64,000 bases of DNA, taken from assembly GCF_900167365.1 (NCBI RefSeq), contig NZ_FUXL01000001.1, positions 203,507-267,506 on the forward strand, read 5' to 3'. The DNA comes from Consotaella salsifontis. GTDB taxonomy: Bacteria; Pseudomonadota; Alphaproteobacteria; Rhizobiales; Rhizobiaceae. The stretch's first letter is position 1. Each line of letters begins with the position of its first letter. A program made the position numbers and the translations under genes. Shown piece by piece: positions 33,615-43,323 of the stretch. The notes beneath the pieces are model-generated. The model searched no databases and was not told where the DNA came from. It worked only from the letters and a program-made list of their open reading frames with translations.

Positions 33615-34784
33615 ATGAAAAGCTTCAACTATTATCAACCGACGCGCTTGCTCTTCGGGTCGGGCCGGCGTTCGGAAGCCGGGGCCGCGGCGAAGACGCT
33701 GGCGGACAGCGCCTTGTTTGTCGTCGATCCAGTTCTTCTGAAGGTCGCCGCCGACAAGGTGGAGGATGTTCAAAAGTCGCTCAGCGAAGCGGGCGTACGG
33801 GCCGTGACCTTTAGCGACGTCGTTCCCAACCCGACGCTCGACGCGATTCAGCGCGGGGCCGAGATCGCCAAGTCCGAGGGGGTGAAAGCCGTGATCGGCA
33901 TGGGTGGCGGTAGCGCCATCGACACCGCCAAAGCTATTGCCGTCGCCGCGACCCATCCCGGCACTGCATGGGACTATCTCTATTTCAAGAAGGCGCCGAC
34001 CTCCGCCACGCTTCCCATCATGGCGATCAACACCACCTCGGGCACCGGCACACAGACCTCAAAGGTGTCGGTCTTCACCAACACCGAGGAGAGCTGCAAG
34101 TCGGCGATGTGGAACGACAATCTGCTCTGCCGCATCGCGATCATCGATCCGGAGCTCATGCTGAGCCTGCCTACGGGCGTTACCGCCTCGACGGGTTTCG
34201 ACATCTTCACCCACACCTTTGAATCCTACATCAACACCGGAGCCTCGGAAGCCGTCGATGCCATAGCGCTCGACGCGATTGCGCGGGTGCTGCGCTCGCT
34301 GCCGGTCGCGGTGGTCAACGGTTCGAACCTCTCCGCGCGGGAGGATCTCGCCTGGGCCGATACGCTGGCCGGGCAGTGCCTTGCCAATGTCGGCACGACT
34401 CTTCCTCACGCCGCCGGTCAGCCGATCAGCGGACACTTTCCTAAGGTGAGCCACGGGGAGTCCCTTGCGGTGATCTATCCGGCCTTTGCCGAGTTCACTT
34501 GGCGCGGTGCCGTGGGCAAGTTCGCGAAGGTGGCGCGCATGTTCAATCCGGCCTTGTCGACCGCCTCGGAAGAGGTGGCGGCGCAGTCGCTGGAGCTTGA
34601 GATCGAGCGCTTCCTCAAGATGATCGGGCTTTACCGCCGTCTCGACGATTTCGGTATCACGCCTGCCGATATTCCGCCGATCCTCGCCCACGCCATGGAG
34701 TTTCCGGACAGCCAGGGCAACCCGATCGTCCCGAGCGAGGAGGATATGCGGCAGATCTACATGAAGAGCTTCCGCAAAGCCTAG
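33615..34784 (+). CDS. Iron-containing alcohol dehydrogenase
   Basis: The 389-residue protein is a group III alcohol dehydrogenase. The N-terminal nucleotide domain has VIGMGGGSAIDTAKA near residue 95. The C-terminal helical domain provides the metal ligands in TGFDIFTHTFESY (Asp and His) and LPHAAGQPISGHFPKVSHG (His residues near 265-285). ATG 33615 is used because GAGGAA precedes it and the family N-terminus (YYQPTRLLFGSG) follows at once. In this locus it may oxidise a polyol or reduce an aldehyde by-product; the substrate is not predictable. Confidence 0.85.
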   Translation: MKSFNYYQPTRLLFGSGRRSEAGAAAKTLADSALFVVDPVLLKVAADKVEDVQKSLSEAGVRAVTFSDVVPNPTLDAIQRGAEIAKSEGVKAVIGMGGGSAIDTAKAIAVAATHPGTAWDYLYFKKAPTSATLPIMAINTTSGTGTQTSKVSVFTNTEESCKSAMWNDNLLCRIAIIDPELMLSLPTGVTASTGFDIFTHTFESYINTGASEAVDAIALDAIARVLRSLPVAVVNGSNLSAREDLAWADTLAGQCLANVGTTLPHAAGQPISGHFPKVSHGESLAVIYPAFAEFTWRGAVGKFAKVARMFNPALSTASEEVAAQSLELEIERFLKMIGLYRRLDDFGITPADIPPILAHAMEFPDSQGNPIVPSEEDMRQIYMKSFRKA

Positions 34785-34996
34785 AGCGCGGCGCGCGTGG
34801 GTATGACCTGCGAGGGAGGTGCCGCGCCGAGAGGCGAGCCGTCCGGGAGGGATGGCGGTTTAGAGCGATCGCGATTCGTCCCGGGCGGAGATGATGAGGC
34901 TCGCTAGCGCCTGCGCGATGAGCGCTCCACGATGACGCGGTTCCTTCGCCGAGGGCGGAGGGGCCGGATGCGAAACGATCGATGTGGGAGGCATGG

Positions 34997-36547
34997 ATGT
35001 CTGCAGTGATCAGCGGGCAAGCCGCGCGAATTCCTGAGGGAGAGGTCGCCGACCCGATCCTCAAGGCCCGCGGCGTGGTCAAGCGGTTCCCCGGCGTGCT
35101 GGCGCTCAACAACATCCAGCTCGAATTGCGGCGCGGCGAGGTGCATGCGCTGTGTGGGGAGAATGGGGCGGGCAAGTCGACCTTGATGAAGGTCGTCACC
35201 GGCCAGCTTCAGCCGGACGAGGGCGAAGTCACCTACAAAGGGCAACCGGTTCACTTCGACACGCTCCAGGACAGCGAGGCCGCCGGTATCACGATGATCC
35301 ACCAGGAGCTGAACCTGGTGCCGCACCTCACCGTTGCCGAGAATATCTTCCTGGCGCGCGAGCCGAAAAAGGGCTGGTTCGTTGACCGCAAGAAGATGGA
35401 GGCCGACGCACAGATCTTTCTCGATCGCCTGAAGGTCAACATCAAGGCGTCGGACCTCGTGCTCTCCCTTTCGGTCGCGCGCCAGCAGATGGTGGAGATC
35501 GCCAAGGCACTCTCGCTCAATGCCGAAGTGCTGATCATGGACGAACCAACGTCTGCGCTCACCGAGTCCGAGATCGACCAGCTTTTCGCGATCATTCACG
35601 AGCTGAAGCGCCAGGGCGTCGCCATCGCCTATATCTCGCATCGTCTGCAGGAGCTCGGGCGCATCGTCGATCGTGTCACCGTAATGCGAGACGGTGGCTA
35701 CGTCTGGACCAAGCCTTTCGACGAAGTGACGGTGGACGATATCGTCGCCGCCATGGTCGGGCGCTCGCTCGAACAGCAGTTCCCCGAGCGCGTGTCCACA
35801 CCGACGGACGAGCTCATCTTCGAGGTCAGGAACCTGTCCGGCGTCAGGAATTGCAGGAACGTCAATTTCACGCTCCGGCGCGGCGAAATCCTCGGCTTTG
35901 CCGGACTGATGGGCGCCGGGCGCACCGAAACCGCGCGCGCCATCTTCGGCGCTGATCCCAAGACGGGCGGCGAGGTGCTGCTGGAAGGTGAGGAAATCAC
36001 CATCGCAAGCCCAGTGGACGCGATCAAGGCGGGCATCGCCTATCTGGCAGAGGACCGCAAGCTGAACGGCCTGTCGGTCAAGATGACCGTCAAGGAGAAC
36101 ATCACGATGGCCAATATCGAGGCTGTCGTCCGGCATGGACTGATCGACAAGGCCGCCGAGGCGCAGGCCGCCCGCCAGTCCATCGCCAAGCTCGGAATCA
36201 AGACGCCGTCGATCGATCAGGTGGTCCGCAATCTATCGGGCGGTAACCAACAGAAGGTCGTTATCGGCAAGTGGCTGTTTCGCGAGAGCCGTGTGCTCTT
36301 CTTCGACGAGCCGACACGCGGCATCGATGTAGGCGCGAAGTTCGCGATCTACCAATTGCTCGATCAGTTGGCGAGCGAGGGCATCGGCGTCGTGATGATT
36401 ACCTCGGAGCTTCCGGAAATACTGGGAATGACCGACCGCGTCGTGGTTTTCCACGAAGGGGAGGTGTCGGGAATTCTGGAAACCAGGAAGACCGACCAGG
36501 AAGAGATCATGCAGTACGCCTCCGGCGTCAAACGCATGAGCCTGTGA
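34997..36547 (+). CDS. Sugar ABC importer, ATP-binding protein (RbsA/MglA type)
   Basis: The 516-residue protein has two fused ABC domains. The first has Walker A GENGAGKST, signature LSVARQQ and Walker B VLIMDEPTSA. The second, typically degenerate domain has GLMGAGRTE, LSGGNQQK and VLFFDEPTRGID. This is the standard CUT2 layout for ribose, galactose or polyol import. ATG 34997 is chosen from GGGAGG closely upstream. It is followed by the permease and binding-protein genes and powers uptake of the locus substrate. Confidence 0.9.
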   Translation: MSAVISGQAARIPEGEVADPILKARGVVKRFPGVLALNNIQLELRRGEVHALCGENGAGKSTLMKVVTGQLQPDEGEVTYKGQPVHFDTLQDSEAAGITMIHQELNLVPHLTVAENIFLAREPKKGWFVDRKKMEADAQIFLDRLKVNIKASDLVLSLSVARQQMVEIAKALSLNAEVLIMDEPTSALTESEIDQLFAIIHELKRQGVAIAYISHRLQELGRIVDRVTVMRDGGYVWTKPFDEVTVDDIVAAMVGRSLEQQFPERVSTPTDELIFEVRNLSGVRNCRNVNFTLRRGEILGFAGLMGAGRTETARAIFGADPKTGGEVLLEGEEITIASPVDAIKAGIAYLAEDRKLNGLSVKMTVKENITMANIEAVVRHGLIDKAAEAQAARQSIAKLGIKTPSIDQVVRNLSGGNQQKVVIGKWLFRESRVLFFDEPTRGIDVGAKFAIYQLLDQLASEGIGVVMITSELPEILGMTDRVVVFHEGEVSGILETRKTDQEEIMQYASGVKRMSL

Positions 36548-36572
36548 AGAAAAACGCTGGAGGAGAACGAAA

Positions 36573-37592
36573 ATGGCCAGTCTCGACTCGGCGATCGCGC
36601 ATGAAAAAAGGTCCATCGACCGGAAGGCGATCATCCAGAAATTTGCCGCTCTCGCCGGCCTCGTGCTGCTGGTGATCGCATTCTCGCTGACGAGCGGCGC
36701 GTTCTTGACCATGAGCAACGTGGTCACGATCGCGCTTCAGACGTCGACCATCGCGTTCATCGGCATCGGCGCCACTGTCACGATCATCACCGCCGGCATC
36801 GACCTCAGCCTCGGCTCGGTCCTGGCGTTAGCCGGCGTCGTGGCCGCGATGGCCGCTCAAATGGGAGTGCCGGTACCGCTCGCGTTCCTCATCGGGGTGG
36901 CGACCGGCGGCGTGTGCGGGGTCTTCAACGGGCTGGTCATCACGCGGCTGAAGCTGCCGCCCTTCATCGCTACGCTCGGCATGATGATGATCGCGCGCGG
37001 CGTTGCGCTGCAAATCACGGGCGCGCGGCCGGTGTCGGGGCTTCCGTCCAGCTTTGGAACGCTGGGCAACGACTCGCTGTGGCGGGTCCTGACTGAAACG
37101 GCCAACGGCTTCCCGAAGATCGTGTTTCCGGGAATTCCTTATCCCGTGATCCTGATGGCCGTGCTTGCGATCATCATGGCGGTAGTGCTGCGTAAGACCC
37201 CCTTCGGCCGCCATCTCTATTCCATCGGCTCCAACGAGGAAGCGGCGCGCCTCTCCGGCGTGAAGATCACCAAGGTCAAGATCGGAGCCTATGTCCTGTC
37301 CGGGCTGATGGCGGGCGTGGCAGGCATTGTTCTGATGTCGCGTCTCGTGACCGGGCAGCCGAACGAGGGTGTTGCTTACGAGCTTGATGCCATCGCGGCG
37401 GCTGTCATCGGCGGCACTTCGCTCGCCGGCGGGGTCGGCACCATCTCGGGAACGATCATCGGCGCCTTCATCATCGGCATTCTTCGCAACGGGCTGAACA
37501 TGAACGGCGTGTCGAGCTTCACGCAGATGATCATCATCGGACTCGTCATCATTGGCACGGTCTGGATCGACCAGCTTCGTAACCGACGCTGA
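36573..37592 (+). CDS. Sugar ABC importer, permease (RbsC type)
   Basis: The 339-residue protein has about nine to ten membrane segments and the CUT2 permease landmarks GIDLSLGSVLALAGV near residue 70, NGLVITRLKLPPFIATLGMM near 115 and AIAAAVIGGTSLAGGVGTISGT near 265 (each read in parts). It forms the homodimeric channel of the importer. GGAGGAG precedes the ATG, 25 nt after the ATPase gene. Confidence 0.9.
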   Translation: MASLDSAIAHEKRSIDRKAIIQKFAALAGLVLLVIAFSLTSGAFLTMSNVVTIALQTSTIAFIGIGATVTIITAGIDLSLGSVLALAGVVAAMAAQMGVPVPLAFLIGVATGGVCGVFNGLVITRLKLPPFIATLGMMMIARGVALQITGARPVSGLPSSFGTLGNDSLWRVLTETANGFPKIVFPGIPYPVILMAVLAIIMAVVLRKTPFGRHLYSIGSNEEAARLSGVKITKVKIGAYVLSGLMAGVAGIVLMSRLVTGQPNEGVAYELDAIAAAVIGGTSLAGGVGTISGTIIGAFIIGILRNGLNMNGVSSFTQMIIIGLVIIGTVWIDQLRNRR

Positions 37593-37805
37593 GGTGCAAG
37601 GGGCGGGGTGCATCAGCTCTGAAAGAGTGCCCGGCGCGGTGGAATGCGCTGGCGCCCTCAAGTCCACCGAAACAGCCGGCCGGATCGGCTCCGCCGCTCA
37701 CCAAACAAGAGGACCGCGCGCCCATGCCTGCGCGCTCCGTATGACAGATCGGGTCAGCCATTCGGCCGGACCGAGAACTCGACCAAAGGAGGAAAGGAGA
37801 GTTCC

Positions 37806-38750
37806 ATGAAGACTTTGCTGATCAGCTTGATGGCCGCAACCGCGATGATGGCTTCCGCGCCAGCATGGGCCCAGAGCAACGAAATCGCGGTCATCGTCAA
37901 GACGGCCAACTCCAACTTCTGGCAGAACGTCAACAAGGGCGCCGAGGCGGCGCTCAAGGACTTGCCGGACTACACGATGACCTTCCAGGGACCGGCGGCC
38001 GAATCCAATGTGGCCGATCAGGTCAACATGGTGGAGAACGCGGTCAATCGCCACGTGGCAGGCATCGTCCTCGCGCCGTCCGATCCCGACGCGCTGATCC
38101 CCTCGATCAAGAAGGCTTGGGAAAACGCCATCCCCGTCGTTCTGATCGACAGCGGCCTGTCGGAGGAGGGCAGCAAATATTACCAGTCGTTCCTGTCCAC
38201 CGACAACAAGGCGGCCGGCGAGCTGTGCGCCAAGGAAATGATCGAGCGCATGGGCAAGGAGGGCAAGGTCGCGATCATGTCCTATGTCCCCGGCGTCGGT
38301 TCGGAGATCGGGCGCGTCGGCGGGTTTACCGATTATATCAAGCAGAACTCGAACATCGAGATCGTCGGACCGCTCTATTCGCAGTCCCTCATGGCAACCG
38401 CGCTGAACCAGACGGTCGACACCCTGGCGGCTAACCCCGATCTGAAGGGCATCTTCGGCGCCAACGAGCCCACAGCGGCAGGCATGGGGCGGGCCATCGA
38501 ACAGGCCGGCAAGGCCGGACAACTGACGGCGATCGGCTTCGACGGCAATCAGGACCTGCAGAACTTCGTGCGCAACGGCACATTGGATGGCATCGCCGTG
38601 CAGGGCTCGTTCCAGATGGGCGAACTCGGCATCCAGACCGTCGCGAAAGTCATCGCCGGCGACAAGGTCGAGAAGTTCATTGACACGGGCGTTGTCTTCG
38701 TCACGAAAGAGAATATCGATAAGCCGGAAGCAAAGAACGTCCTCTACTAA
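37806..38750 (+). CDS. Sugar ABC importer, periplasmic binding protein (RbsB type)
   Basis: The 314-residue protein has a clear Sec signal peptide (MKTLLISLMAATAMMASAPAWA, cleavage after AWA, read in parts) and a type 1 periplasmic-binding domain with IAVIVKTANSNFWQNVNKG and GFDGNQDLQNFVRNGTLDG. AAGGAGGAAAGGAG precedes the ATG at 37806. It captures the sugar or polyol for the importer. A hairpin directly downstream probably raises its message level over the flanking genes. Confidence 0.9.
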   Translation: MKTLLISLMAATAMMASAPAWAQSNEIAVIVKTANSNFWQNVNKGAEAALKDLPDYTMTFQGPAAESNVADQVNMVENAVNRHVAGIVLAPSDPDALIPSIKKAWENAIPVVLIDSGLSEEGSKYYQSFLSTDNKAAGELCAKEMIERMGKEGKVAIMSYVPGVGSEIGRVGGFTDYIKQNSNIEIVGPLYSQSLMATALNQTVDTLAANPDLKGIFGANEPTAAGMGRAIEQAGKAGQLTAIGFDGNQDLQNFVRNGTLDGIAVQGSFQMGELGIQTVAKVIAGDKVEKFIDTGVVFVTKENIDKPEAKNVLY

Positions 38751-38764
38751 GGGCGGATGAATGG

Positions 38765-38795
38765 CTTGCCCGAGGGAACTGAGCCTTCGGGCAAG
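38765..38795 (+). other. Intercistronic hairpin after the binding-protein gene
   Basis: CTTGCCCGA (38765-38773) pairs perfectly with TCGGGCAAG (38787-38795). It starts 14 nt after the stop codon and lacks a U-run, as expected for a 3'-stabilising or partial-termination hairpin behind a highly expressed binding-protein gene. Confidence 0.6.
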
Positions 38796-38947
38796 TTGCG
38801 AGACTGACGAGCTCTGTCGCGCGAGCCGACATGAGCAGATCGGACGAATGGCGTTTAACGGCTCGCTAGATGTGTCCGCCTGCCGAGAGGCTGGTGACGC
38901 GCGCCATGCGCCAAGGTGGCGCTGCCTTGCCGATGATAGAGACGACG

Positions 38948-40198
38948 ATGAAATCCCTTCAGCTTTACCGCGACACCTTGGAATCCAACCGGGCTGGCAA
39001 AGGCGGGGCCGTGGCCTCGATTTGCTCGGCGCACCCTTATGTCCTGCGAGCGCTGTTCCGCTCGGCGCGTGAGCGCGAGACCGTGACACTAGTGGAATCC
39101 ACCTCCAACCAGGTGGATCAGTATGGCGGATACACCGGCATGAAGCCGGCGGATTTCGTTCGGCTCGTCCGCGAGATCGCCGACGAGGAAGGTTTTCCGC
39201 AGGAGCGGCTGCTTCTGGGGGGCGATCATCTCGGCCCCAACTCCTGGCGCGCCGAAGGCTCTGTTGCGGCGATGGAGAAGACGCGGGCATTGGTGGAAGC
39301 CTACGTCAAGGCGGGCTATCGCAAGATCCATCTCGACGCCTCCTTCGTCTGCGCGGATGATAAAGCGCCCCTGACCGACGAGATCGTCGCCGAGCGTGCC
39401 GCCGAGATGGCGAAAGTCGCCGAAGCGAGTTGGGACGGCGAGCCGCCGCTCTACATTGTCGGCACCGAGGTGCCGACGCCGGGCGGCGCGCTCGATGACG
39501 AGGAAATGCACGTCACCGGTCTGGAGGATGTGCGCAAGACCTTGGAAACGTTTCAGGCCGCGTTTCGGCGCCACGGGCTCGATGCGGCGTGGGAGCGCGT
39601 CACGGGGCTCGTCGTCCAGCCGGGCGTCGAGTTCGGCGACGGGATGGTGCATGACTATGCCGGCGCGCCGGATCTGTCCCTGACCATCCTGGACTACCCT
39701 GGAATGGTCTTCGAGGCCCATTCCACCGACTATCAGACGCCCGAGAACCTCAGCCGCCTCGTTCGCGACCATTTTGGCATCCTCAAGGTCGGGCCTTGGC
39801 TGACCTACGCGGTGCGCGAAGGATTGATGGCGCTGGAGTTGATGGAACGGGAGTCGAAGCCGGCTGAGCCGTCCCATTTCCGCGATGTCCTGACCCGCGT
39901 CATGAAGGAAAATCCGAAGCACTGGAAATCCTATTACACGGGCGATCAGGCCGAGATCGACCATAAGCTGATCTACAGCTATTCCGATCGCGCCCGCTAT
40001 TACCTGCCACACCCCGGCGTGAAGGCAGCCATCGGGCGGCTGATCCAGAATCTTCCGGCCCTGGTGCCGGAGCCCTTGCTCAGCCAGTACCTGCCGGCCC
40101 AGTATCGCGCCGTGCGCGCGGGCCATTTGAAGGCGGCGCCGGTTGACCTGGTGATCTCGCATGTCAGTGAGGTCATCGACTTCTATCTCGACGCCTAA
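38948..40198 (+). CDS. GatZ/KbaZ-family protein, probable D-tagatose-6-phosphate 4-epimerase
   Basis: The 416-residue protein belongs to the GatZ/KbaZ TIM-barrel family. Landmarks are the family opening [32 protein letters not shown] near residue 50, [13 protein letters not shown] near 92, [18 protein letters not shown] near 130 and [12 protein letters not shown] near 215. Classic members are non-catalytic partners of tagatose-1,6-bisphosphate aldolase, but no GatY/KbaY is present here. In Agrobacterium a stand-alone member is reported to epimerise D-tagatose 6-phosphate to D-fructose 6-phosphate at C4, which fits the adjacent PfkB kinase and polyol dehydrogenase. Confidence 0.75.
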   Translation: MKSLQLYRDTLESNRAGKGGAVASICSAHPYVLRALFRSARERETVTLVESTSNQVDQYGGYTGMKPADFVRLVREIADEEGFPQERLLLGGDHLGPNSWRAEGSVAAMEKTRALVEAYVKAGYRKIHLDASFVCADDKAPLTDEIVAERAAEMAKVAEASWDGEPPLYIVGTEVPTPGGALDDEEMHVTGLEDVRKTLETFQAAFRRHGLDAAWERVTGLVVQPGVEFGDGMVHDYAGAPDLSLTILDYPGMVFEAHSTDYQTPENLSRLVRDHFGILKVGPWLTYAVREGLMALELMERESKPAEPSHFRDVLTRVMKENPKHWKSYYTGDQAEIDHKLIYSYSDRARYYLPHPGVKAAIGRLIQNLPALVPEPLLSQYLPAQYRAVRAGHLKAAPVDLVISHVSEVIDFYLDA

Positions 40199-40211
40199 AG
40201 GAGCTTGTTCC

Positions 40212-40646
40212 GTGCTTCGCAATATTTCTCCGCTGCTTTCGCCGGATCTCCTCGTTGCCCTCTACCGCATGGGGCATGGCGACGAGATCGTCCTGGCCGA
40301 CGCGCATTTCCCGGCCGACAGCGTCAACACCCGCGTCATCCGCGCCGACGGTCTGTCCATCGCGCCGCTGATCGATGCGATCCTGCCGCTTTTCGTGCTG
40401 GACACCTATGTTACCGACCCCCTCGTGATGATGTCGGCGGCTTCCGGCGACAGCCTCGACCCCGAAATGTTGAAAGGCTACCGTTCGGCCATCGGGAAGC
40501 ACGCTCCGGATGCGCCGGACATCCAGTTCATCGAGCGCTTTGCCTTCTATGATCGAGCCCGCAGCGCCTATGCCGTCGTCTTGACCGGAGAAACGGCGAA
40601 GTACGGCAACATCATTCTGAAGAAGGGTGTCACCCCGGCGGAGTGA
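40212..40646 (+). CDS. FucU-type sugar mutarotase (RbsD/FucU family)
   Basis: The 144-residue protein has the family motifs [20 protein letters not shown] (His near residue 20, read in parts), the IRADG turn, and the C-terminal [16 protein letters not shown] and [10 protein letters not shown] segments that place it nearer FucU (fucose mutarotase) than RbsD. GTG 40212 is used because AAAGGAG (40197-40203) lies 8 nt upstream. It would speed anomer exchange of the imported sugar. Last gene of the ABC/epimerase unit. Confidence 0.82.
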   Translation: MLRNISPLLSPDLLVALYRMGHGDEIVLADAHFPADSVNTRVIRADGLSIAPLIDAILPLFVLDTYVTDPLVMMSAASGDSLDPEMLKGYRSAIGKHAPDAPDIQFIERFAFYDRARSAYAVVLTGETAKYGNIILKKGVTPAE

Positions 40647-40889
40647 CGCGGAAGGGGCGGAGTGCTGCGGCTATCCGCTGTCCGCCTCACTCCAGATTGC
40701 CGGTTCCTGCTGCAAGAGCGTGAAAGGGCTGCATTTTGACGGCCTCTTGCGCTACGGCATTCTACTCGATCGATGATAGTTTGGCTTTAGAGGACTTCCG
40801 TGTCCGCTTCGCGGAAGGCATGGGATGCGCCGCCCGGACGAAGTGGAATCGGTCGTGGGATGTCGTGCTTTGAAAGGACCGGGACCGCG

Positions 40890-41957
40890 ATGCGGGAGAA
40901 AAAGAGCAATACCCAGGGTGCCAGACCCGTTTCCATCCGGGGCATCGCCGGCATCACTGGGTTCTCCACGACGACAGTCAGTCTCGTGCTCAATGGGCGC
41001 GCGGAAAACTTCAACATCTCGAACGAGACGCGAGATCTTATCCTGGCGAAGGCCAAGGAGCTAAACTATCAGCCGAATCTCCATGCTCGCAATCTTCGGA
41101 GCGGGCGAAGCGACATCCTTGGACTGACGGTGCCGACCCTGCGCAATCCCTTCTTCGGGGAATTGGCCGAAGCCTTCGAGGCGCGGGCGAGGGCTGAGGG
41201 CAAACTGGCGCTGATCTACGTGACCCAGTATGAGCGCGCCGAGGAACTGGGCGCGATCCGCTATTTCCTCTCCCAGCAGGCCGACTGCATCTTCGTGGCG
41301 AACCCTATGGGAGCGGAGGAGATCGCCGCGCTTTGCGAGCGCGGCAGCACGCGCCAGATCTTCATCGACGCCGAGGCCGAAGGCCGGACGACGGTCAGCA
41401 CGGATAACCTCAAGGCGGCGGAGGAACTGACGCGGGCTACAATGGCCTCGATGGTGCGGGAGGGACGGCGCGGGCGCATCTACTTCTTCGGCGGCATGGC
41501 GGACCATCAGGTGACACGTCTTCGCCTGGAAGGTTTCAAGGCGGCCCTTGCCGAGGCGGGACTGCCCTTTTCGCCGTCGCAGGTCATCTGGTCTCCGTTC
41601 AACGCCGAAGAATCCTACGAGATCATCCGGGACCATATTCGGTCGAGCGGCGACATCGCGGGCATGTTCGTCAACTCCATCGTGCCGATGGAGGGGCTCA
41701 TCCGATACTTCCCAGAGAACCCCGAGGTCTGCGGCGCGATCCACTACGGCGTCTTCGACAGCTCCCCCTATTTGCGGCTGCTCACCAATCTGAGGATCGC
41801 GAGCGTCAAGCAAGATTCCAGGGGCATCATGGGCGCGGCCTTCGATCTGTTCAGGTCCGGCGCGTCCGGAAAAGAGGGCGTGGCCATCAACGTCCCTTAT
41901 GAGCTTATCGCGCCGGTCGCCGGCGGCGCCAGCCAGCCAGCCGGCGAGCATTCCTGA
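40890..41957 (+). CDS. LacI-family regulator
   Basis: The 355-residue protein has a LacI HTH (RPVSIRGIAGITGFSTTTVSLVLNGR) and hinge (NLHARNLRSGRSD), then a type 1 periplasmic-binding-like sensor. ATG 40890 starts just ahead of the HTH, with AAAGGA about 12 nt upstream. Placed between the polyol locus and the kinase/enolase operon, it may control either. It is a candidate reader of the shared 18-bp palindrome at 42175, along with the LacI gene at 47325. Confidence 0.85.
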   Translation: MREKKSNTQGARPVSIRGIAGITGFSTTTVSLVLNGRAENFNISNETRDLILAKAKELNYQPNLHARNLRSGRSDILGLTVPTLRNPFFGELAEAFEARARAEGKLALIYVTQYERAEELGAIRYFLSQQADCIFVANPMGAEEIAALCERGSTRQIFIDAEAEGRTTVSTDNLKAAEELTRATMASMVREGRRGRIYFFGGMADHQVTRLRLEGFKAALAEAGLPFSPSQVIWSPFNAEESYEIIRDHIRSSGDIAGMFVNSIVPMEGLIRYFPENPEVCGAIHYGVFDSSPYLRLLTNLRIASVKQDSRGIMGAAFDLFRSGASGKEGVAINVPYELIAPVAGGASQPAGEHS

Positions 41958-42144
41958 CCGCTCGGACGCTCGGCGGACGCCGAGCAATACCGTAGCTAGA
42001 GGACGCCGCGCCCGATCCCGCCCATGGCCGATAGGTGACGGAGCCTAAGCAAGGGCGGCCACCGTTTCCGAGCCTTCCGATTTCCCGATGAGACGCGATC
42101 TCGTTGGGGGCGCGCTGGCCACCACGCGTCCCGAGAGATCGTCG

Positions 42145-42174
42145 TTGACAGCATGACAAATGCGATGCTAGACC
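42145..42174 (+). promoter_or_regulatory. Candidate sigma-70 promoter of the kinase/enolase operon
   Basis: A perfect -35 box TTGACA (42145-42150) is followed 17-18 nt later by a weak -10 (CTAGAC or TAGACC at 42168-42174). Transcription would start inside the adjacent palindrome, giving simple steric repression. Confidence 0.55.
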
Positions 42175-42192
42175 AATGCACACGTGAGCATT
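42175..42192. promoter_or_regulatory. 18-bp palindromic operator, copy 1
   Basis: AATGCACACGTGAGCATT is a palindrome with a CACGTG centre, AATGC/GATT-type arms (AATGC and GCATT) and one mismatched pair. It begins where the -10 region ends. A copy identical at 17 of 18 positions lies at the tctC promoter (48632-48649). Size, symmetry and CG centre suit a LacI-family repressor. Confidence 0.75.
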
Positions 42193-42300
42193 GCTGCTTT
42201 TGCGCGCTGTGACCGGCGCATGGCTGCTCATGGGCAATGGGAAAAAGCGGTAGGGCAGCCGTCCATCGATGGGCGAGTTGTGGCTTTCGGAGGAGTTGGA

Positions 42301-43323
42301 ATGGCCGACGGGTTCGTCGATCTTGCTGCTGACGAAGATGCGGCACGGCTTGTCCTGGAGCGCATGGGCCTACTGGAGCGCGCCGAAGCTTTCTCCGTGG
42401 AACCGCTTGCGGGTGGGGTCTCCTCAAACGTCCTAAAGATATCTCGCCGTGGCGAAACGTTTTGCCTAAAGCAAGCCCTGCCGAAGCTGAAGGTCTCCAA
42501 GGATTGGCAGGCGCCGATTGAGCGCGTTTTCAGCGAGATCGATTGGCTGACCGTTGCGGGCGCCATCGTGCCGGAGGCAGTTCCCGCCATCCGGGGCATC
42601 GATCGAGAGACCGGCTGCTTTGCTATGGATTTTCTGCCGGCGGAGGACCATGCCAACTGGAAGACGCTGCTTCTTGCCGGCACACTGGACATGGGGTTCG
42701 CCAACAGCGTCGGGCGCGTGTTGGGGTGCATTCATCAAGCGACAGCAAACGATGCCGGCTTGGCGGCGCAGTTTGCCAACGACGCCAATTTCGATGCGCT
42801 GCGCCTCGATCCCTATCTCGGAGAAACGGAGCGCCAGAACCCGGATCTCGCCGACGAGATCAAGGCGGTCAGGCTGCGGACGCGCGAAACCCGGCGCGCC
42901 TTGGTTCACGGCGATGTCAGCCCGAAGAACATTCTGAGCGGTCCCCGTGGCCCGGTGCTTCTGGATGCCGAGTGCGCTTGGTACGGCGATCCGGCCTTCG
43001 ACCTTGCCTTCTGCCTCAACCATCTGCTGCTGAAGAGTGTGCGCGATCCGGCGCGTGCTGAGGCTCTGCTTCAGTTGTTTGACGCTTTTGTCGCCGCCTA
43101 TTTCAGCGAAGTTTCGTTCGAGCCGGCTCCCGAATTGGAGAAGCGCACGGCACATCTGCTGGCCTGCCTGCTTCTGGCGCGCGTCGATGGCAAATCGCCG
43201 GTCGAGTATCTCGACGACGACCAGCGCGCGAGGCTGCGGAGCTTGGCCCGCGAGCTTGTGCGGCAGATGCCGTCATCCTTGCAGAGTTTCAAGCAATCCT
43301 TCGAAGGGGGCATCCGCTCGTGA
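42301..43323 (+). CDS. APH-fold small-molecule kinase
   Basis: The 340-residue protein has the aminoglycoside phosphotransferase/choline kinase fold. An N-terminal lobe has GGVSSNVLKI and the ATP-site Lys in FCLKQALPKLK. The catalytic loop is VHGDVSPKNIL near residue 203 and the Mg-binding Asp is in LLDAECAWYGDPAFD. Relatives include methylthioribose kinase and homoserine kinase II. GGAGGAG precedes ATG 42301. Its stop overlaps the enolase-like gene start (GTGA), so the two are probably made together; a sugar-acid substrate is inferred from neighbours. Confidence 0.78.
   Translation: MADGFVDLAADEDAARLVLERMGLLERAEAFSVEPLAGGVSSNVLKISRRGETFCLKQALPKLKVSKDWQAPIERVFSEIDWLTVAGAIVPEAVPAIRGIDRETGCFAMDFLPAEDHANWKTLLLAGTLDMGFANSVGRVLGCIHQATANDAGLAAQFANDANFDALRLDPYLGETERQNPDLADEIKAVRLRTRETRRALVHGDVSPKNILSGPRGPVLLDAECAWYGDPAFDLAFCLNHLLLKSVRDPARAEALLQLFDAFVAAYFSEVSFEPAPELEKRTAHLLACLLLARVDGKSPVEYLDDDQRARLRSLARELVRQMPSSLQSFKQSFEGGIRS

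Larger units (their letters stand above)
41958..42300. other. 343-bp intergenic region with promoter and operator
   Basis: No gene is supported here. It holds the promoter and palindromic operator of the kinase/enolase operon (42145-42192) and a leader of roughly 110 nt. The first ~150 bp shows nothing distinctive. Confidence 0.65.
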
